Below, in pieces: positions 17,865-27,684 of a DNA stretch of 64,000 bases. Below the pieces are notes generated by a model. It saw only the letters and a list, made by a program, of their open reading frames with translations. It had not been told where the DNA came from and did no database searches. Positions within the stretch are counted from its first letter, which is position 1. Each line of letters opens with the position of its first letter. Source of the DNA: Frankia sp. RB7 (GTDB lineage Bacteria > Pseudomonadota > Alphaproteobacteria > Rhizobiales > Xanthobacteraceae); the NCBI GenBank assembly GCA_030403585.1, contig JAUEPE010000003.1, forward strand, positions 269,408 to 333,407, written 5' to 3'. The translations under genes were made by a program, and so were the position numbers.

Positions 17865-20800
17865 TGGCATCGATCTCGGAGCCTTTCATCCGCCGCCCCG
17901 TAGCGACCACGCTGCTGTCGATCGGGCTGTTTTTGCTGGGGGGCGTCGCCTACAAGTTCCTGCCGGTTGCCTCCGTTCCGAATGTCGACTTCCCCGCTAT
18001 CTTCGTCTCGGCAAGCCGTCCCGGTGCCGATCCGTCGGTGATGGCCGCAACCGTGGCAGCACCACTGGAACGTCGGCTCGGCGAAATCGCAGGCATCAAC
18101 CAGATCACGTCGACGAGCTCGCTCGGCACGGCAAACATCCAGCTCCAGTTCGACATCGGCCGCAACATCGACAAAGCGGCGCGCGACGTGCAGGCCGCCA
18201 TCAACGCCGCGCTGGTCGACCTGCCGAGCGATTTGCCGGCGCTGCCGCGCTTCCGCAAGGCGAACACGGCCGGCGCGCCCGTCTTCGTGCTGGCGCTGAC
18301 CTCCAAGACGCTGTCCGCCAGCGCCATCTACGACGTCGCCGATACTGTGCTGGCGCAGCGCATCTCGCAGGTGCCGGGCGTGGGCGATGTGACCGTATCA
18401 GGCGCCGACCAGCCGGCGGTGCGGATCCAGCTCAATCCGGTCGCGCTGTCGAATGCGGGGATCGCGACCGACGACGTCCGGACCGCCATCGTCAACGCCA
18501 ACCCGCTCGGCCCGGTCGGCATCTTCAACGGCGAGCGCCAGAGCGAGACGCTGTCGCTGAACAAGCAGATGCGCACGGCCGCGGAGTTCCGCGATATTGT
18601 CATCAAGAGCTCGAACGGCAATTTCGTGCGGCTCTCCGACGTCGCCGACATCGAGGACGGCGTCCGCAACGCGCGCTCGATCGCCTGGTTCAACAAGCAG
18701 CCGGCGGTGCTGATCCAGATCACCAAGCAGGGCGACGCCAACGTCATCGACACTGTCGACCGGGTCAAGGCGCTGATCCCCGAGCTGAAGCAGTGGATCC
18801 CGGCCGGTGTCGACGTCTCCACCCTGGTTGACCGCACCTCGACGATCCGCGCCAGCGTGATGGACATGCAGTGGACGCTGCTGGCCACCGCCGTGCTGGT
18901 GATGGTCGTGGTGTTCGTGTTCCTGCGCCGGTTAACCCCGACGATCGCGGCCGGCATCTCGGTGCCGCTGGCGCTGGCCGGCACCTGCGCCGGGATGTGG
19001 GTCGCGGGCTTCTCGATCGACAACCTGTCGCTGATGGCGCTGGCGATCTCGGTTGGTTTCGTGGTCGACGATGCTATCGTCATGATCGAGAACATGTTCC
19101 GCAATCTCGAACACGGCATGCGGCCGATGCAGGCGGCGCTGGAGGGCGCCAAGCAAATCGGCTTCACCGTGGTCTCGATCAGCCTGTCGCTGATCGCCGC
19201 GTTCACGCCGCTGATCTTCATGGACGGCATCGTTGGCCGCTTGCTGCGCGAATTCTCGCTGACGCTGACCTTCGCGATCGTGGTCTCGACGCTGGTGTCG
19301 CTGACGGTCACGCCGATGATCTGCGCCCATTACGTCCGCCAGACGACGTCAGGAACGGCCACGCTGTTCGACCGCCTGATCGAAGGCTCGCTGTCGCGCG
19401 TCGTCTCTTTCTACACCCGCACCCTGCGCGCGGTGCTGGAATTCCCGCTGCTGACGCTGCTGGTGTTCTTCGCCACCATTGGGCTAACGGTGCTGCTCTA
19501 CGCCAAGGTGCCCAAGGGCTATTTCCCGACGGACGATTCCGGCTTCGTGATCGGCGCGACACGCGCCTCGGCCGACATCTCGTTCCAGTCGATGCTGACC
19601 TTGCAGCAGCGCCTGGCCGACATCGTGATGCAGGACCCGGCCGTGGCCGGCATCGGGTCGACCGTCGGCGGTGGAGGCGGGCCGGGGGGCGCAACGTCGA
19701 ACCGCGGGGTCATGTACATCAGCCTGAAGCCGCCCGAAGAGCGCGATCACATCTCGACCCAGGTCGTGATCGACCGGTTGCGGAAGGCACTGTTCCCCGT
19801 GCCCGGCATTCGTCTCTTCATGTTTGCTGCCCAGGACGTTCGCGCCGGCGGCCGGCAGAGCGATTCCAACTATCAGTATACGCTCTCGAGTACCGACCTT
19901 GGCCTGCTCCAGAAGTGGGCGCCGATCGTGGCCAAGCGGATGGAGACGGTCGAGGGCATCACCGACATTTCCAGTGACCGCGATCCCGGCGGACTTCAGC
20001 TGACATTGAACATCGACCGCCAGAAGGCAGCCGCGCTGGGCGTCAAGGTTCAGGACATCGACAATGCCCTGAACAACGCCTTCTCGCAGCGCCAGATCTC
20101 GATCATCTACACCCAGCGCAACCAGTACATGACCGTGCTGGAAATCGATCCGAAATTCCAGGTTGATCCGTCCAATCTCGAGCGCATCTACGTCGCCGGC
20201 GCCAACGACGTGCAGGTACCACTGTCCGCTGTGGTGCACACGACGCGCGGGCTCGCTGCGCTTGCGGTCTATCATTCGCAGTCGGTGCCCTCGACCACGG
20301 TGTCGTTCAACACCTTGCCGGGCGTGGAGCTTCAGGCGGCCACCCAGAACATCCAGCGCGCGGTCGACGAGCTGCACATGCCGGAGGGTATCCGCGGCAG
20401 CTTTGACGGCAATGCCGGCGATTTCGCCAAGACCAGCGGGCGTCAACCACTCTTGATCCTCGGCGCTCTGGTCGCGATGTATATCGTGCTCGGCGTGCTC
20501 TATGAGAGCCTTGCGCACCCGTTGACGATCATCTCGACGCTGCCCTCGGCCGGCCTCGGCGCGCTGCTGGCGCTCCAGATCACCAACACGCCGCTGACGG
20601 TGATCGCCTTCGTCGGCATCATCCTGCTGATCGGCATCGTCAAGAAGAACGGCATCATGATGGTCGACTTCGCGCTCGATGCCGAACGCCAGCGCGGCCT
20701 GTCGTCAGCCGAGGCGATTTTCGAGGCCTGCCAGGCGCGCTTCCGTCCGATCCTGATGACGACCATGGCGGCGCTGTTCGCCGGCATTCCGCTCGTCGTC

Positions 20801-20968
20801 GCGACCGGTCCCGGCACGGAGCTGCGGCGGCCACTCGGCATCACCATCATCGGCGGCCTGTTCGTCTCGCAGATCCTGACGCTCTACACCACGCCCGTGA
20901 TTTATCTGCTGATCGACCGCCTGCGCCGGCGGTCCGAGCCGCAGCCGCTCGCAGCCCCGGCGGAATAG
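17864..20968 (+). CDS. RND multidrug efflux transporter, MdtC-like
   Basis: This 1034-residue RND pump is paralogous to the preceding one (SEPFIRRPVATTLL start, GFVVDDAIVMIEN near residue 400, KKNGIMMVDFAL). The ATG at 17864 overlaps the upstream stop as TGATG; the GTG one codon earlier is ignored. A glycine-rich segment (VGGGGGPGG, near residue 605) lies in the second periplasmic loop. It is the last gene of the efflux operon. Substrates cannot be read from sequence. Confidence 0.95.
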   Translation: MASISEPFIRRPVATTLLSIGLFLLGGVAYKFLPVASVPNVDFPAIFVSASRPGADPSVMAATVAAPLERRLGEIAGINQITSTSSLGTANIQLQFDIGRNIDKAARDVQAAINAALVDLPSDLPALPRFRKANTAGAPVFVLALTSKTLSASAIYDVADTVLAQRISQVPGVGDVTVSGADQPAVRIQLNPVALSNAGIATDDVRTAIVNANPLGPVGIFNGERQSETLSLNKQMRTAAEFRDIVIKSSNGNFVRLSDVADIEDGVRNARSIAWFNKQPAVLIQITKQGDANVIDTVDRVKALIPELKQWIPAGVDVSTLVDRTSTIRASVMDMQWTLLATAVLVMVVVFVFLRRLTPTIAAGISVPLALAGTCAGMWVAGFSIDNLSLMALAISVGFVVDDAIVMIENMFRNLEHGMRPMQAALEGAKQIGFTVVSISLSLIAAFTPLIFMDGIVGRLLREFSLTLTFAIVVSTLVSLTVTPMICAHYVRQTTSGTATLFDRLIEGSLSRVVSFYTRTLRAVLEFPLLTLLVFFATIGLTVLLYAKVPKGYFPTDDSGFVIGATRASADISFQSMLTLQQRLADIVMQDPAVAGIGSTVGGGGGPGGATSNRGVMYISLKPPEERDHISTQVVIDRLRKALFPVPGIRLFMFAAQDVRAGGRQSDSNYQYTLSSTDLGLLQKWAPIVAKRMETVEGITDISSDRDPGGLQLTLNIDRQKAAALGVKVQDIDNALNNAFSQRQISIIYTQRNQYMTVLEIDPKFQVDPSNLERIYVAGANDVQVPLSAVVHTTRGLAALAVYHSQSVPSTTVSFNTLPGVELQAATQNIQRAVDELHMPEGIRGSFDGNAGDFAKTSGRQPLLILGALVAMYIVLGVLYESLAHPLTIISTLPSAGLGALLALQITNTPLTVIAFVGIILLIGIVKKNGIMMVDFALDAERQRGLSSAEAIFEACQARFRPILMTTMAALFAGIPLVVATGPGTELRRPLGITIIGGLFVSQILTLYTTPVIYLLIDRLRRRSEPQPLAAPAE

Positions 20969-21004
20969 GTTGTTGAACCGCCTTACGAAGCGTATAGCGG
21001 CGGC

Positions 21005-21748
21005 ATGTCGAACTCAGCTGAAACCACGGCGGTCGTACCCGAGCCGATCCCCGAATGCCCGCACTGCCAGAAGCCGATGCCGCTCTGCATCTGCGACAGT
21101 GTCACGCCGATCAAGAGCCGGCTGGGACTCCTGATCCTCCAGCATCCGCAGGAGCAGGACAGAGCGCTCGGCACAGCGCGGCTGCTTGCCAAACATTTTG
21201 CGGGCGCGACCGTGCGGGTCGGCCTGTCCTGGCCCAGCCTCTCCAAGGCGCTCGCGCTGCCCGTTGAAAACGCATCGCGCTGGGCCGTGCTCTATCTCGG
21301 CTCGGCCCGCGCCGTCGACCTCGACGTGGAGGGCGAGATCGTCGCGCTCAACCGCAAGGGCGAGGTCGCGGAGAACCAGCGCGCCATCCTCGGCAAGCTC
21401 GAAGGCGTGGTGCTGCTCGACGGCACTTGGAGCCAGGCCAAGGCGCTATGGTGGCGCAATCCCTGGATGCTGAAATGCCAGCGCGTGATCCTCAACCCGG
21501 CGCACCCCTCGCGCTATGGGCGGCTGCGCAAGGAGCCGCGCAAGGACGGATTGTCGACCATCGAGGCAGCCGCGACGCTGCTGGCCGGCCTCGAGCGGCG
21601 CCCCGACATCGCCGAGACGCTCAACGCGAGCTTTGAACGGCTGTTGACGCGCTACCGCGAGGTTCAGGCCGAGATGCCGGAACTGGCGCCAAAGCCGGTG
21701 GCCAAAGACCGCCGGCGCGGTGTCCGGCGCGGCAAACGGCCTTCTTAA
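21005..21748 (+). CDS. DTW-domain protein, probable tRNA-uridine aminocarboxypropyltransferase
   Basis: This 247-residue protein carries an N-terminal cysteine motif (CPHC..PLCIC), LLILQHPQEQ.R..GTARL, and the DTW-family core DGTWSQAK followed by LNPAHPSRYGRLRKEP. The family includes bacterial TapT/YfiP, which makes acp3U in tRNA from SAM. The basic C-terminus (KDRRRGVRRGKRPS) would suit RNA binding. It stands alone, 36 bp after the efflux operon. Confidence 0.87.
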   Translation: MSNSAETTAVVPEPIPECPHCQKPMPLCICDSVTPIKSRLGLLILQHPQEQDRALGTARLLAKHFAGATVRVGLSWPSLSKALALPVENASRWAVLYLGSARAVDLDVEGEIVALNRKGEVAENQRAILGKLEGVVLLDGTWSQAKALWWRNPWMLKCQRVILNPAHPSRYGRLRKEPRKDGLSTIEAAATLLAGLERRPDIAETLNASFERLLTRYREVQAEMPELAPKPVAKDRRRGVRRGKRPS

Positions 21749-21771
21749 GCCTATCTCGTCCGTACGGTTGA

Positions 21772-22662
21772 TTGCCCCGCCGGGAGCGGGCAGATACAGA
21801 CCACCGGCGGGCTGGTCCGTGTCCTCGTGATCGCATTGCAGCGTCGGCAGGTCCGGAAAGCAGAAGGGGCAGCCGAATTCAGAGCGCAGCGAAGGAGATC
21901 CTGGCCCAGGCGGCGCAGTTCGATCGTTGGGGCACGCTCGCCCTGATGGACATTTCGCTGCGCTATCGACGAACCGTGATCGGGCCGCTGTGGATCACGC
22001 TGACGCTGGCAGCAACGATCGTCAGCGTCGGCACGGTCTATGCCGCGCTGTTCAAGCAGGACATCGCCGGCTTCCTGCCGCCTTTCGCGGTCGGCCTGAT
22101 CGTCTGGACGCTGATCGCCACGACACTCCAGGAAGGCTCCAACATCTTCGTGGCCTCCGGTCATCTGATCAAGGCAGTGCCGGCACCGCTGATCGTGCAC
22201 GTGCTGCAGATGATCGCGCGCAACGTGCTCATCTTCGCCCATCATCTCCTGATCGTCGTCATGCTCTATGTCGTGATGCCCTGGCCGCTGCACTGGACCA
22301 TGCTGCTCGTGGTGCCCGGCTTTGCGATCCTGCTCGTCGTGCTGCTCGGCGGTTCGGTCGCGCTCGGCATGCTCTGCGCACGCTTTCGCGACATTGGATC
22401 TGCAATCGTCAGCGGCCTGCAATTCGTCTTCTTCCTCACGCCGGTGATCTGGACCGAGGACACCGTACGCGGCACCGCGTTCCATTGGCTGACGCGGGTC
22501 AATCCGTTCGCGACGCTGCTCGATCTCGTGCGCAGGCCGCTGTTGTCGCAGCCGATGGACGCGGAGCAGTGGCTGCTCGGCCTCACTTACGCGATCGTCG
22601 TCACCGCCATTGGGCTGGGGTGCTACGCAAAATACCGCCGCCGCGTGGCGTATTGGCTGTGA
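21772..22662 (+). CDS. ABC-2 type polysaccharide/polyol exporter permease
   Basis: This membrane permease of the Wzm/KpsM type has the hallmark LRYRRTVIGPLWITL, about six hydrophobic helices and NPFATLLDLVRRPLL near the end. It forms an exporter with the ATPase encoded 8 bp downstream. The start is uncertain. TTG 21772 gives 296 residues with an atypical Arg-rich N-terminus and no SD; the first ATG (21946) would lack the amphipathic N-terminus that normally precedes the signature. No glycosyltransferase is nearby, so the cargo is unknown. Confidence 0.82.
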   Translation: MPRRERADTDHRRAGPCPRDRIAASAGPESRRGSRIQSAAKEILAQAAQFDRWGTLALMDISLRYRRTVIGPLWITLTLAATIVSVGTVYAALFKQDIAGFLPPFAVGLIVWTLIATTLQEGSNIFVASGHLIKAVPAPLIVHVLQMIARNVLIFAHHLLIVVMLYVVMPWPLHWTMLLVVPGFAILLVVLLGGSVALGMLCARFRDIGSAIVSGLQFVFFLTPVIWTEDTVRGTAFHWLTRVNPFATLLDLVRRPLLSQPMDAEQWLLGLTYAIVVTAIGLGCYAKYRRRVAYWL

Positions 22663-22670
22663 GGGGCGGG

Positions 22671-23423
<753 letters not shown>

Positions 23424-23437
23424 CTGCCCGGTCGGGG

Positions 23438-23464
23438 TTGCCTAAACTCATGATCCCCTATATT
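23438..23464 (+). promoter_or_regulatory. Possible sigma-70-type promoter of tRNA-Cys
   Basis: TTGCCT (23438-23443) and TATATT (23459-23464) are separated by 15 bp and would start transcription about 10 nt before the tRNA. The spacing is short, so this is tentative. Confidence 0.35.
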
Positions 23465-23480
23465 GCTCCGCCCTCGTTGG

Positions 23481-23554
23481 GGCCACGTGGCGGAGTGGTT
23501 ACGCGCCGGTCTGCAAAACCGTTTACTCGGGTTCGAGTCCCGACGTGGCCTCCA
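23481..23554 (+). tRNA. tRNA-Cys (GCA)
   Basis: A 74-nt cloverleaf with a 7-bp acceptor stem (GGCCACG/CGTGGCC), D-arm GCGGAGTGGTTACGC, anticodon GCA at 23513-23515, T-arm GGGTTCGAGTCCC and encoded CCA. No integrated element adjoins its 3' end. Confidence 0.97.
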
Positions 23555-23745
23555 TCACAAGCCTCTGGTCTTCCAGCATAAATTGGAATTCGACGCGAGT
23601 TCCGCGGCTCACGTGGACGTCGCCGTCCGTCCCATGCCCACCGGGTTTGCCCGGGGTTTGCTGGAAACCCTCGATTCAGGCCCGATGGCATAGACTTCGC
23701 ATCTGCGAAGGGATGCAGTTCCGACCATCGAGCGCTGGAGAACAC

Positions 23746-23892
23746 GTGGGCGAGATCGTCCGATTTATCCCGAAATCCGAGCTGGAGCGGGCCCGCCTCA
23801 TTGCCGAGGCGCGCGCGATCTATGACAGCATCTTCCCGCCGGCCGCACCCGATCGGGCGCAGCAGGATGACGAGGACAGCGTCAAGAATTGA
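23746..23892 (+). CDS. Small conserved-looking hypothetical protein
   Basis: This 48-residue protein (GEIVRFIPKSELERARLIAEA...) starts at GTG 23746 with a TGGAG SD about 6 nt upstream. It has an amphipathic basic helix, then IYDSIFPPAAP and an acidic tail ending DDEDSVKN. The frame is open further upstream, but that part has no protein-like composition. Function unknown. Confidence 0.6.
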   Translation: MGEIVRFIPKSELERARLIAEARAIYDSIFPPAAPDRAQQDDEDSVKN

Positions 23893-23932
23893 TCGCAGGG
23901 GCGGGGCCCGCCGCTATGTCGGGCCGAAGGTC

Positions 23933-24139
23933 TCAGCAGGCGGCGTACCAGCCGTCCGGAAAGGGCACGAGGGGCCAGGCACCCTCATTGTCATTCGCGG
24001 GCATTGGAGCTTTCTTGGGCGCCGCGTGAAAACTCCACGAGCGGGGCACGAATTCCTCCTCCGGCGCGGGCGCAAAATCGTCATTGATCATGGCGTCGCG
24101 GACGGCTTCCAGCATCAAGTTGAATTCGGCTTCGCTCAT
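23933..24139 (-). CDS. Small acidic hypothetical protein
   Basis: The ATG at 24139 is preceded by GGAGG with 5-nt spacing and gives 68 residues (SEAEFNLMLEAVRDAMINDD...). An in-frame TTG at 24202 would add 21 plausible residues but has no SD. The N-terminal half is helical and acidic; the C-terminal half has PANDNEG and WPLVPFPDGWYAAC. No known domain recognised. Confidence 0.55.
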   Translation of the reverse strand: MSEAEFNLMLEAVRDAMINDDFAPAPEEEFVPRSWSFHAAPKKAPMPANDNEGAWPLVPFPDGWYAAC

Positions 24140-24397
24140 CACACCCTCCGGAACGCGGATGGCGTACTGTCGCAAAGCCGGCTTGTTTCCCGATTGAGCC
24201 AATTGTTCGCATTTTAGCGATCGGGCGATCGGGACCCGTTTGGTTAGCGATTCCTGAAAATCCCCGTTGGAACTTTAAGGGTCTGCGGGCAGCGGCTAGT
24301 GTGAAGGAGATCACATCCGGCGCGATTTATTCCTTCTACCTCTGTGTACACGTCGGCCAACGCAGGCCGGCCGAGCACGGCAGACAGGAGACAGGTC

Positions 24398-24661
24398 ATG
24401 AAGGCGAGGTTCTTGCGGTTTGCGGGTGTGAGAAGCCGGGCGCGTCGCGCCTCGACGGTCGGGCTGTTCCTGACGCTGTTTGCCACCGTTGCCCAGGCAG
24501 AGCCGGGCACACCGGAGCAGCGGCGGGCCTGCAGCCCCGACGTCTACCGGCTCTGCGCCGGCGAAATCCCCAACGTCCGGGCGATCACGGCCTGTTTGCG
24601 CCGTAATCGATCAAGCTTGAGCGAGGCTTGCCGCACCGTGTTTGACCAGGCCGGCGGCTGA
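24398..24661 (+). CDS. Small secreted Cys-rich protein (GLG1-type cysteine-rich repeat)
   Basis: This 87-residue protein has a basic N-terminus, a hydrophobic core (VGLFLTLFATVAQAE) and an AQA cleavage site, so it is probably periplasmic. The mature part has the spacing AC-x3-D-x3-LC-x12-CL-x6-LS-x2-C, matching one Golgi-apparatus-protein cysteine-rich repeat (PF00839-like). Four cysteines could form two disulfides. AGGAG lies about 8 nt before the ATG. The role is unknown. Confidence 0.72.
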   Translation: MKARFLRFAGVRSRARRASTVGLFLTLFATVAQAEPGTPEQRRACSPDVYRLCAGEIPNVRAITACLRRNRSSLSEACRTVFDQAGG

Positions 24662-25078
24662 GATATCAGGTCTGTGGATTTGTGCGCAGCAAGTGGCCCT
24701 CGCGGGCTCGCGAATCCGGCATTGTCGCCTTGTGGATATGCTGCGGACAGGCTGTGGAAAGTTGTGACTTACCGCGGATTCCGAAAGCAGATGCGTCTTT
24801 CGAGCGTCATATCTCTGTGAAGGCACTTCACCAAATGATCCCCTAGCTGCGCAGATTGCGCTTGATCCGGTATCATTTGGTTCTCCGAATTCGGAATCCC
24901 GCATCGGCGGCGCTTCGTGCCGCGAACAGTTTTTGTGCAGCCGCCTGCCCAAATCGCAGGCCCCATTCATCCAATTTTTTGTACGCCCGCGGACAAGCTT
25001 TTCGGTCCGCTCCCCACCTAGGCTTGCTCCCGAGATCTGGAACATGGCCGATGCCATGACAATTCGAAGGAGCTGGAG
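24662..25078. other. Intergenic region upstream of the amide/ABC cluster
   Basis: About 417 bp without a convincing gene. Three DnaA-box-like words fall within 90 bp: TGTGGATTT (24673), TGTGGATAT (24731) and TGTGGAAAG (24753). The promoter of the downstream binding-protein gene should be here, but no sigma-54 consensus was found. Confidence 0.45.
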
Positions 25079-25993
25079 ATGGAGAGACGGGTATTACCCC
25101 AGACGCAGGGGATGTCGCGCGCGTTGCCATGGCGCAAGATCGCGCTCGGCGCCACCATCGCTGTCGGCATGGTCGCAGCAGCACCGCTGAGCGCGCAGGC
25201 CGCCGCGCCCGCCGCCTGCGCCGCGCTCCAGGCGAAATATCCGGACTGGAAGGGCAAGACGCTCGTCAACGCCATCAACCCCCACACGCCGGGCTACGAG
25301 ACGATCGATCCGAAGGACCCCAACAATTATATCGGCTTCGACATCGATCTCGGCGAAGCCATCGGCGAATGCCTCGGCTTCAAGCTCACCTACAAGCCGG
25401 TGACGTTCGCGGCGCTCCTGACCACGCTCGCCGCCGGACAGGCCGACATCGTGATCTCCGACATCTACGCGACCAAGGAACGCGCTAAGGCAGCCGACTT
25501 CATCACCTACTCGAAGGTGTTCGACGGCGTGCTGGTCGCCAAGGGCAATCCGAAGGGCATCAACGGAATCAACATCTCAATGTGCGGCTCGGCCGCGGCC
25601 GAGAACACCGGCTATGTCGAGGTGCCCCTGATCCAGGCGCTGATCCCGGAATGCAAGAAGGCTGGCAAGGCCGAGCCGACCATCCAGCTCTATGACAACA
25701 ACGCCAACTGCATCCAGGCGATCCTCGCCGGTCGCGCCGATACCTATGTCAACGACGTCAACACCGTCGACAGTGCGGTGAAGGCTTATCCGGACAAGCT
25801 GGAGAAGGCGATCGCGGTGACGATCCCGTATTCGGTTGGCATCGCCGTCCCGAAAGACAAGCCGAAATTCCGCGACGCCGTGCTCGCAGCCCTGATCGAG
25901 GTACAGAAGGCCGGCACTCACATGGAGCTCCTGAAGAAGTGGGAGCTCGACGTGAACAATTTCAAGGAGCCGGACATCCTCACGGCTGACTGA
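25079..25993 (+). CDS. ABC transporter substrate-binding protein (polar amino-acid/amide type)
   Basis: This 304-residue periplasmic protein has a signal peptide (residues ~1-42, ending SAQAAAP) and an SBP_bac_3 fold: GFDIDLGEAIGECLG, TFAALLTTLAAGQADIVISD, TKERAKAADFITYS. Cysteines in the mature part (CAALQ, GECLG, SMCGS, PECKK, NANCIQ) are more numerous than usual. AAGGAG precedes the ATG. It is coupled by TGATG to the permease-ATPase fusion and lies next to amidase genes, which suggests an amide or related nitrogen compound as ligand. Confidence 0.88.
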   Translation: MERRVLPQTQGMSRALPWRKIALGATIAVGMVAAAPLSAQAAAPAACAALQAKYPDWKGKTLVNAINPHTPGYETIDPKDPNNYIGFDIDLGEAIGECLGFKLTYKPVTFAALLTTLAAGQADIVISDIYATKERAKAADFITYSKVFDGVLVAKGNPKGINGINISMCGSAAAENTGYVEVPLIQALIPECKKAGKAEPTIQLYDNNANCIQAILAGRADTYVNDVNTVDSAVKAYPDKLEKAIAVTIPYSVGIAVPKDKPKFRDAVLAALIEVQKAGTHMELLKKWELDVNNFKEPDILTAD

Positions 25994-27627
25994 TGTCGCT
26001 TTTCCTCCACTATCTGAGCATGCCGTATCTGCTCGAGGGCATCGAGCTCACCCTCGAGGTGACTGCCCTCGGGCTCGGCGGCGGATTGATCCTTGGATTG
26101 ATCCTCGCCGGCATGCAGCTCTCCCGCTTCTGGGTCCTGGCAGCAATCGCCAGGGCCTACACCGTGATCTTCCGCGGCACGCCGCTGATCCTGCAGATGG
26201 TGTTCGCCTACGATGCGCTGCCGCATATCGGCATCAAGCTGCCGGCGGTGCTGGCCGCCGGCCTGGCGCTGGCCTGCAACGAGGCGCCGTTCATTGCCGA
26301 GATGCTGCGCGCCGGAGTGCTCGGCGTCGATCGCGGGCAGGTGACTGCCGGCCAGGCGCTCGGCATGACGCCGCGGGTCCTGATGTGGCGGGTCATCGCG
26401 CCGCAGGCAATCCGCACCATGATCCCGGCCTTCGGCAACGAAGCCGTGAGTGCGCTGAAGAACTCCTCGCTTGCCTCCGTCGTCGCGGTACAGGAGCTGA
26501 CACTGCGTTCGACCCAGCTCGCATCTTCGACCTTCGACTTCTTCTCGATCTTCTTCGCCTCGGGCTTGCTGTACCTCGTACTGACCTTCGCCATCAGCGT
26601 CATCCAGTTGTTCGTCGAATGGCTGCTCGATCTCGATCGAGCCAAAAGTCTTACAAGGCGCCGCAAGCGCAAGTTCGCCGATTACCTGCCGTGGCGTCGT
26701 GTCGATCTCACGACCAAGCTCGAACTCACTGAGGCGACCGTCGCCGATCCCGAGCCCGTGCAGACCGAGCCTGCCGATACGCCGCCGCTGGCGCTGACGC
26801 GTGAAGAGCGTACCCGGCGTGCGGCAACGATCGCGCGCAACAACATCGCGGTCGAGACCAAGGACCTCACCAAGAGCTACGGCGCGCAGAAAGTGCTTGG
26901 CGGCCTCGATCTCACGGTGCGCGTGGGCGAGGTGGTGGCGCTGCTCGGGCCTAGTGGCTCCGGCAAGAGCACGCTGCTCCGCTGCATCAACCATCTCGAA
27001 AGCTGGGACGGAGGCACCGTGCGCGTCGGCGGCCGCCGCCTCGGTTTCGACGACGATGGCAAGCTGCTGTCGCCGCGCGCAATCGCCAACGAGCGGGCGA
27101 CCGTCGGCGTCGGCATGGTGTTCCAGCAGTTCAATTTGTTCGCGCACCTGTCGGCGAAGGAGAACGTCGCCGGTCCGCTGCGCTGGGTCCACGGCATGAC
27201 CCGCATCGATGCCGACCGCCGCGCCACCGAGTTGCTCGACCGCGTCGGTCTCTCCCATCGCGCCGACGCACTCCCGCGGCATCTGTCCGGCGGCCAGCAG
27301 CAGCGTGTTGCCATTGCGCGGGCACTGGCGCCGAACCCGAGCGTTCTGCTGCTGGACGAACCGACCTCTGCGCTCGACCCCGAGCTCGTCAACGAGGTGC
27401 TGGAGGTCATCCGCCGTCTCGCCATCGACGACGGTCTCACCATGATCATCTCGACCCACCAGATCCGCTTCGCCGACGAGGTCGCCGACCGCGTCGCTTT
27501 CCTGAGTGGCGGCGCGATCATCGAGGAGGGGCCCGCGCACGAGGTGCTGTCCAATCCCCGCAATCCGCTGACGGCGCGTTTCCTCAGCGTGATGGAAACC
27601 GACAAGACTCCGGAGGCGGTGCGGTGA
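25993..27627 (+). CDS. Fused ABC permease-ATPase, polar amino-acid family
   Basis: This single 544-residue polypeptide carries both membrane and ATPase modules. Residues ~1-220 are a BPD_transp_1 permease (RGTPLILQM, EAPFIAEMLRAGVLGVDRGQ, ALKNSSLASVV). A charged linker spans ~220-285. Residues ~290-540 are an ATPase with Walker [10 protein letters not shown], signature LSGGQQQ, Walker B VLLLDEP and STHQIRF. Natural fusions of these partners are known but uncommon. With the preceding binding protein it makes a complete importer, probably a homodimer. No frameshift is involved. Confidence 0.9.
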   Translation: MSLFLHYLSMPYLLEGIELTLEVTALGLGGGLILGLILAGMQLSRFWVLAAIARAYTVIFRGTPLILQMVFAYDALPHIGIKLPAVLAAGLALACNEAPFIAEMLRAGVLGVDRGQVTAGQALGMTPRVLMWRVIAPQAIRTMIPAFGNEAVSALKNSSLASVVAVQELTLRSTQLASSTFDFFSIFFASGLLYLVLTFAISVIQLFVEWLLDLDRAKSLTRRRKRKFADYLPWRRVDLTTKLELTEATVADPEPVQTEPADTPPLALTREERTRRAATIARNNIAVETKDLTKSYGAQKVLGGLDLTVRVGEVVALLGPSGSGKSTLLRCINHLESWDGGTVRVGGRRLGFDDDGKLLSPRAIANERATVGVGMVFQQFNLFAHLSAKENVAGPLRWVHGMTRIDADRRATELLDRVGLSHRADALPRHLSGGQQQRVAIARALAPNPSVLLLDEPTSALDPELVNEVLEVIRRLAIDDGLTMIISTHQIRFADEVADRVAFLSGGAIIEEGPAHEVLSNPRNPLTARFLSVMETDKTPEAVR

Positions 27628-27684
27628 GCGTCGCCTCCGCAAGGTTCAAGACTCCCGAAGAGGCCAAGTCAAAAGAGTAAAGTC

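Noticed and set aside
23481..23900. Integrated element using tRNA-Cys as attachment site.
   Set aside because: No integrase and no direct repeat of the tRNA 3' end were seen.
27624..27680. An 18-codon GTG-initiated frame overlapping the stop of the permease-ATPase fusion, with GGAGG upstream.
   Set aside because: Too short, no conserved feature, and GGAGG there is part of the upstream coding sequence.
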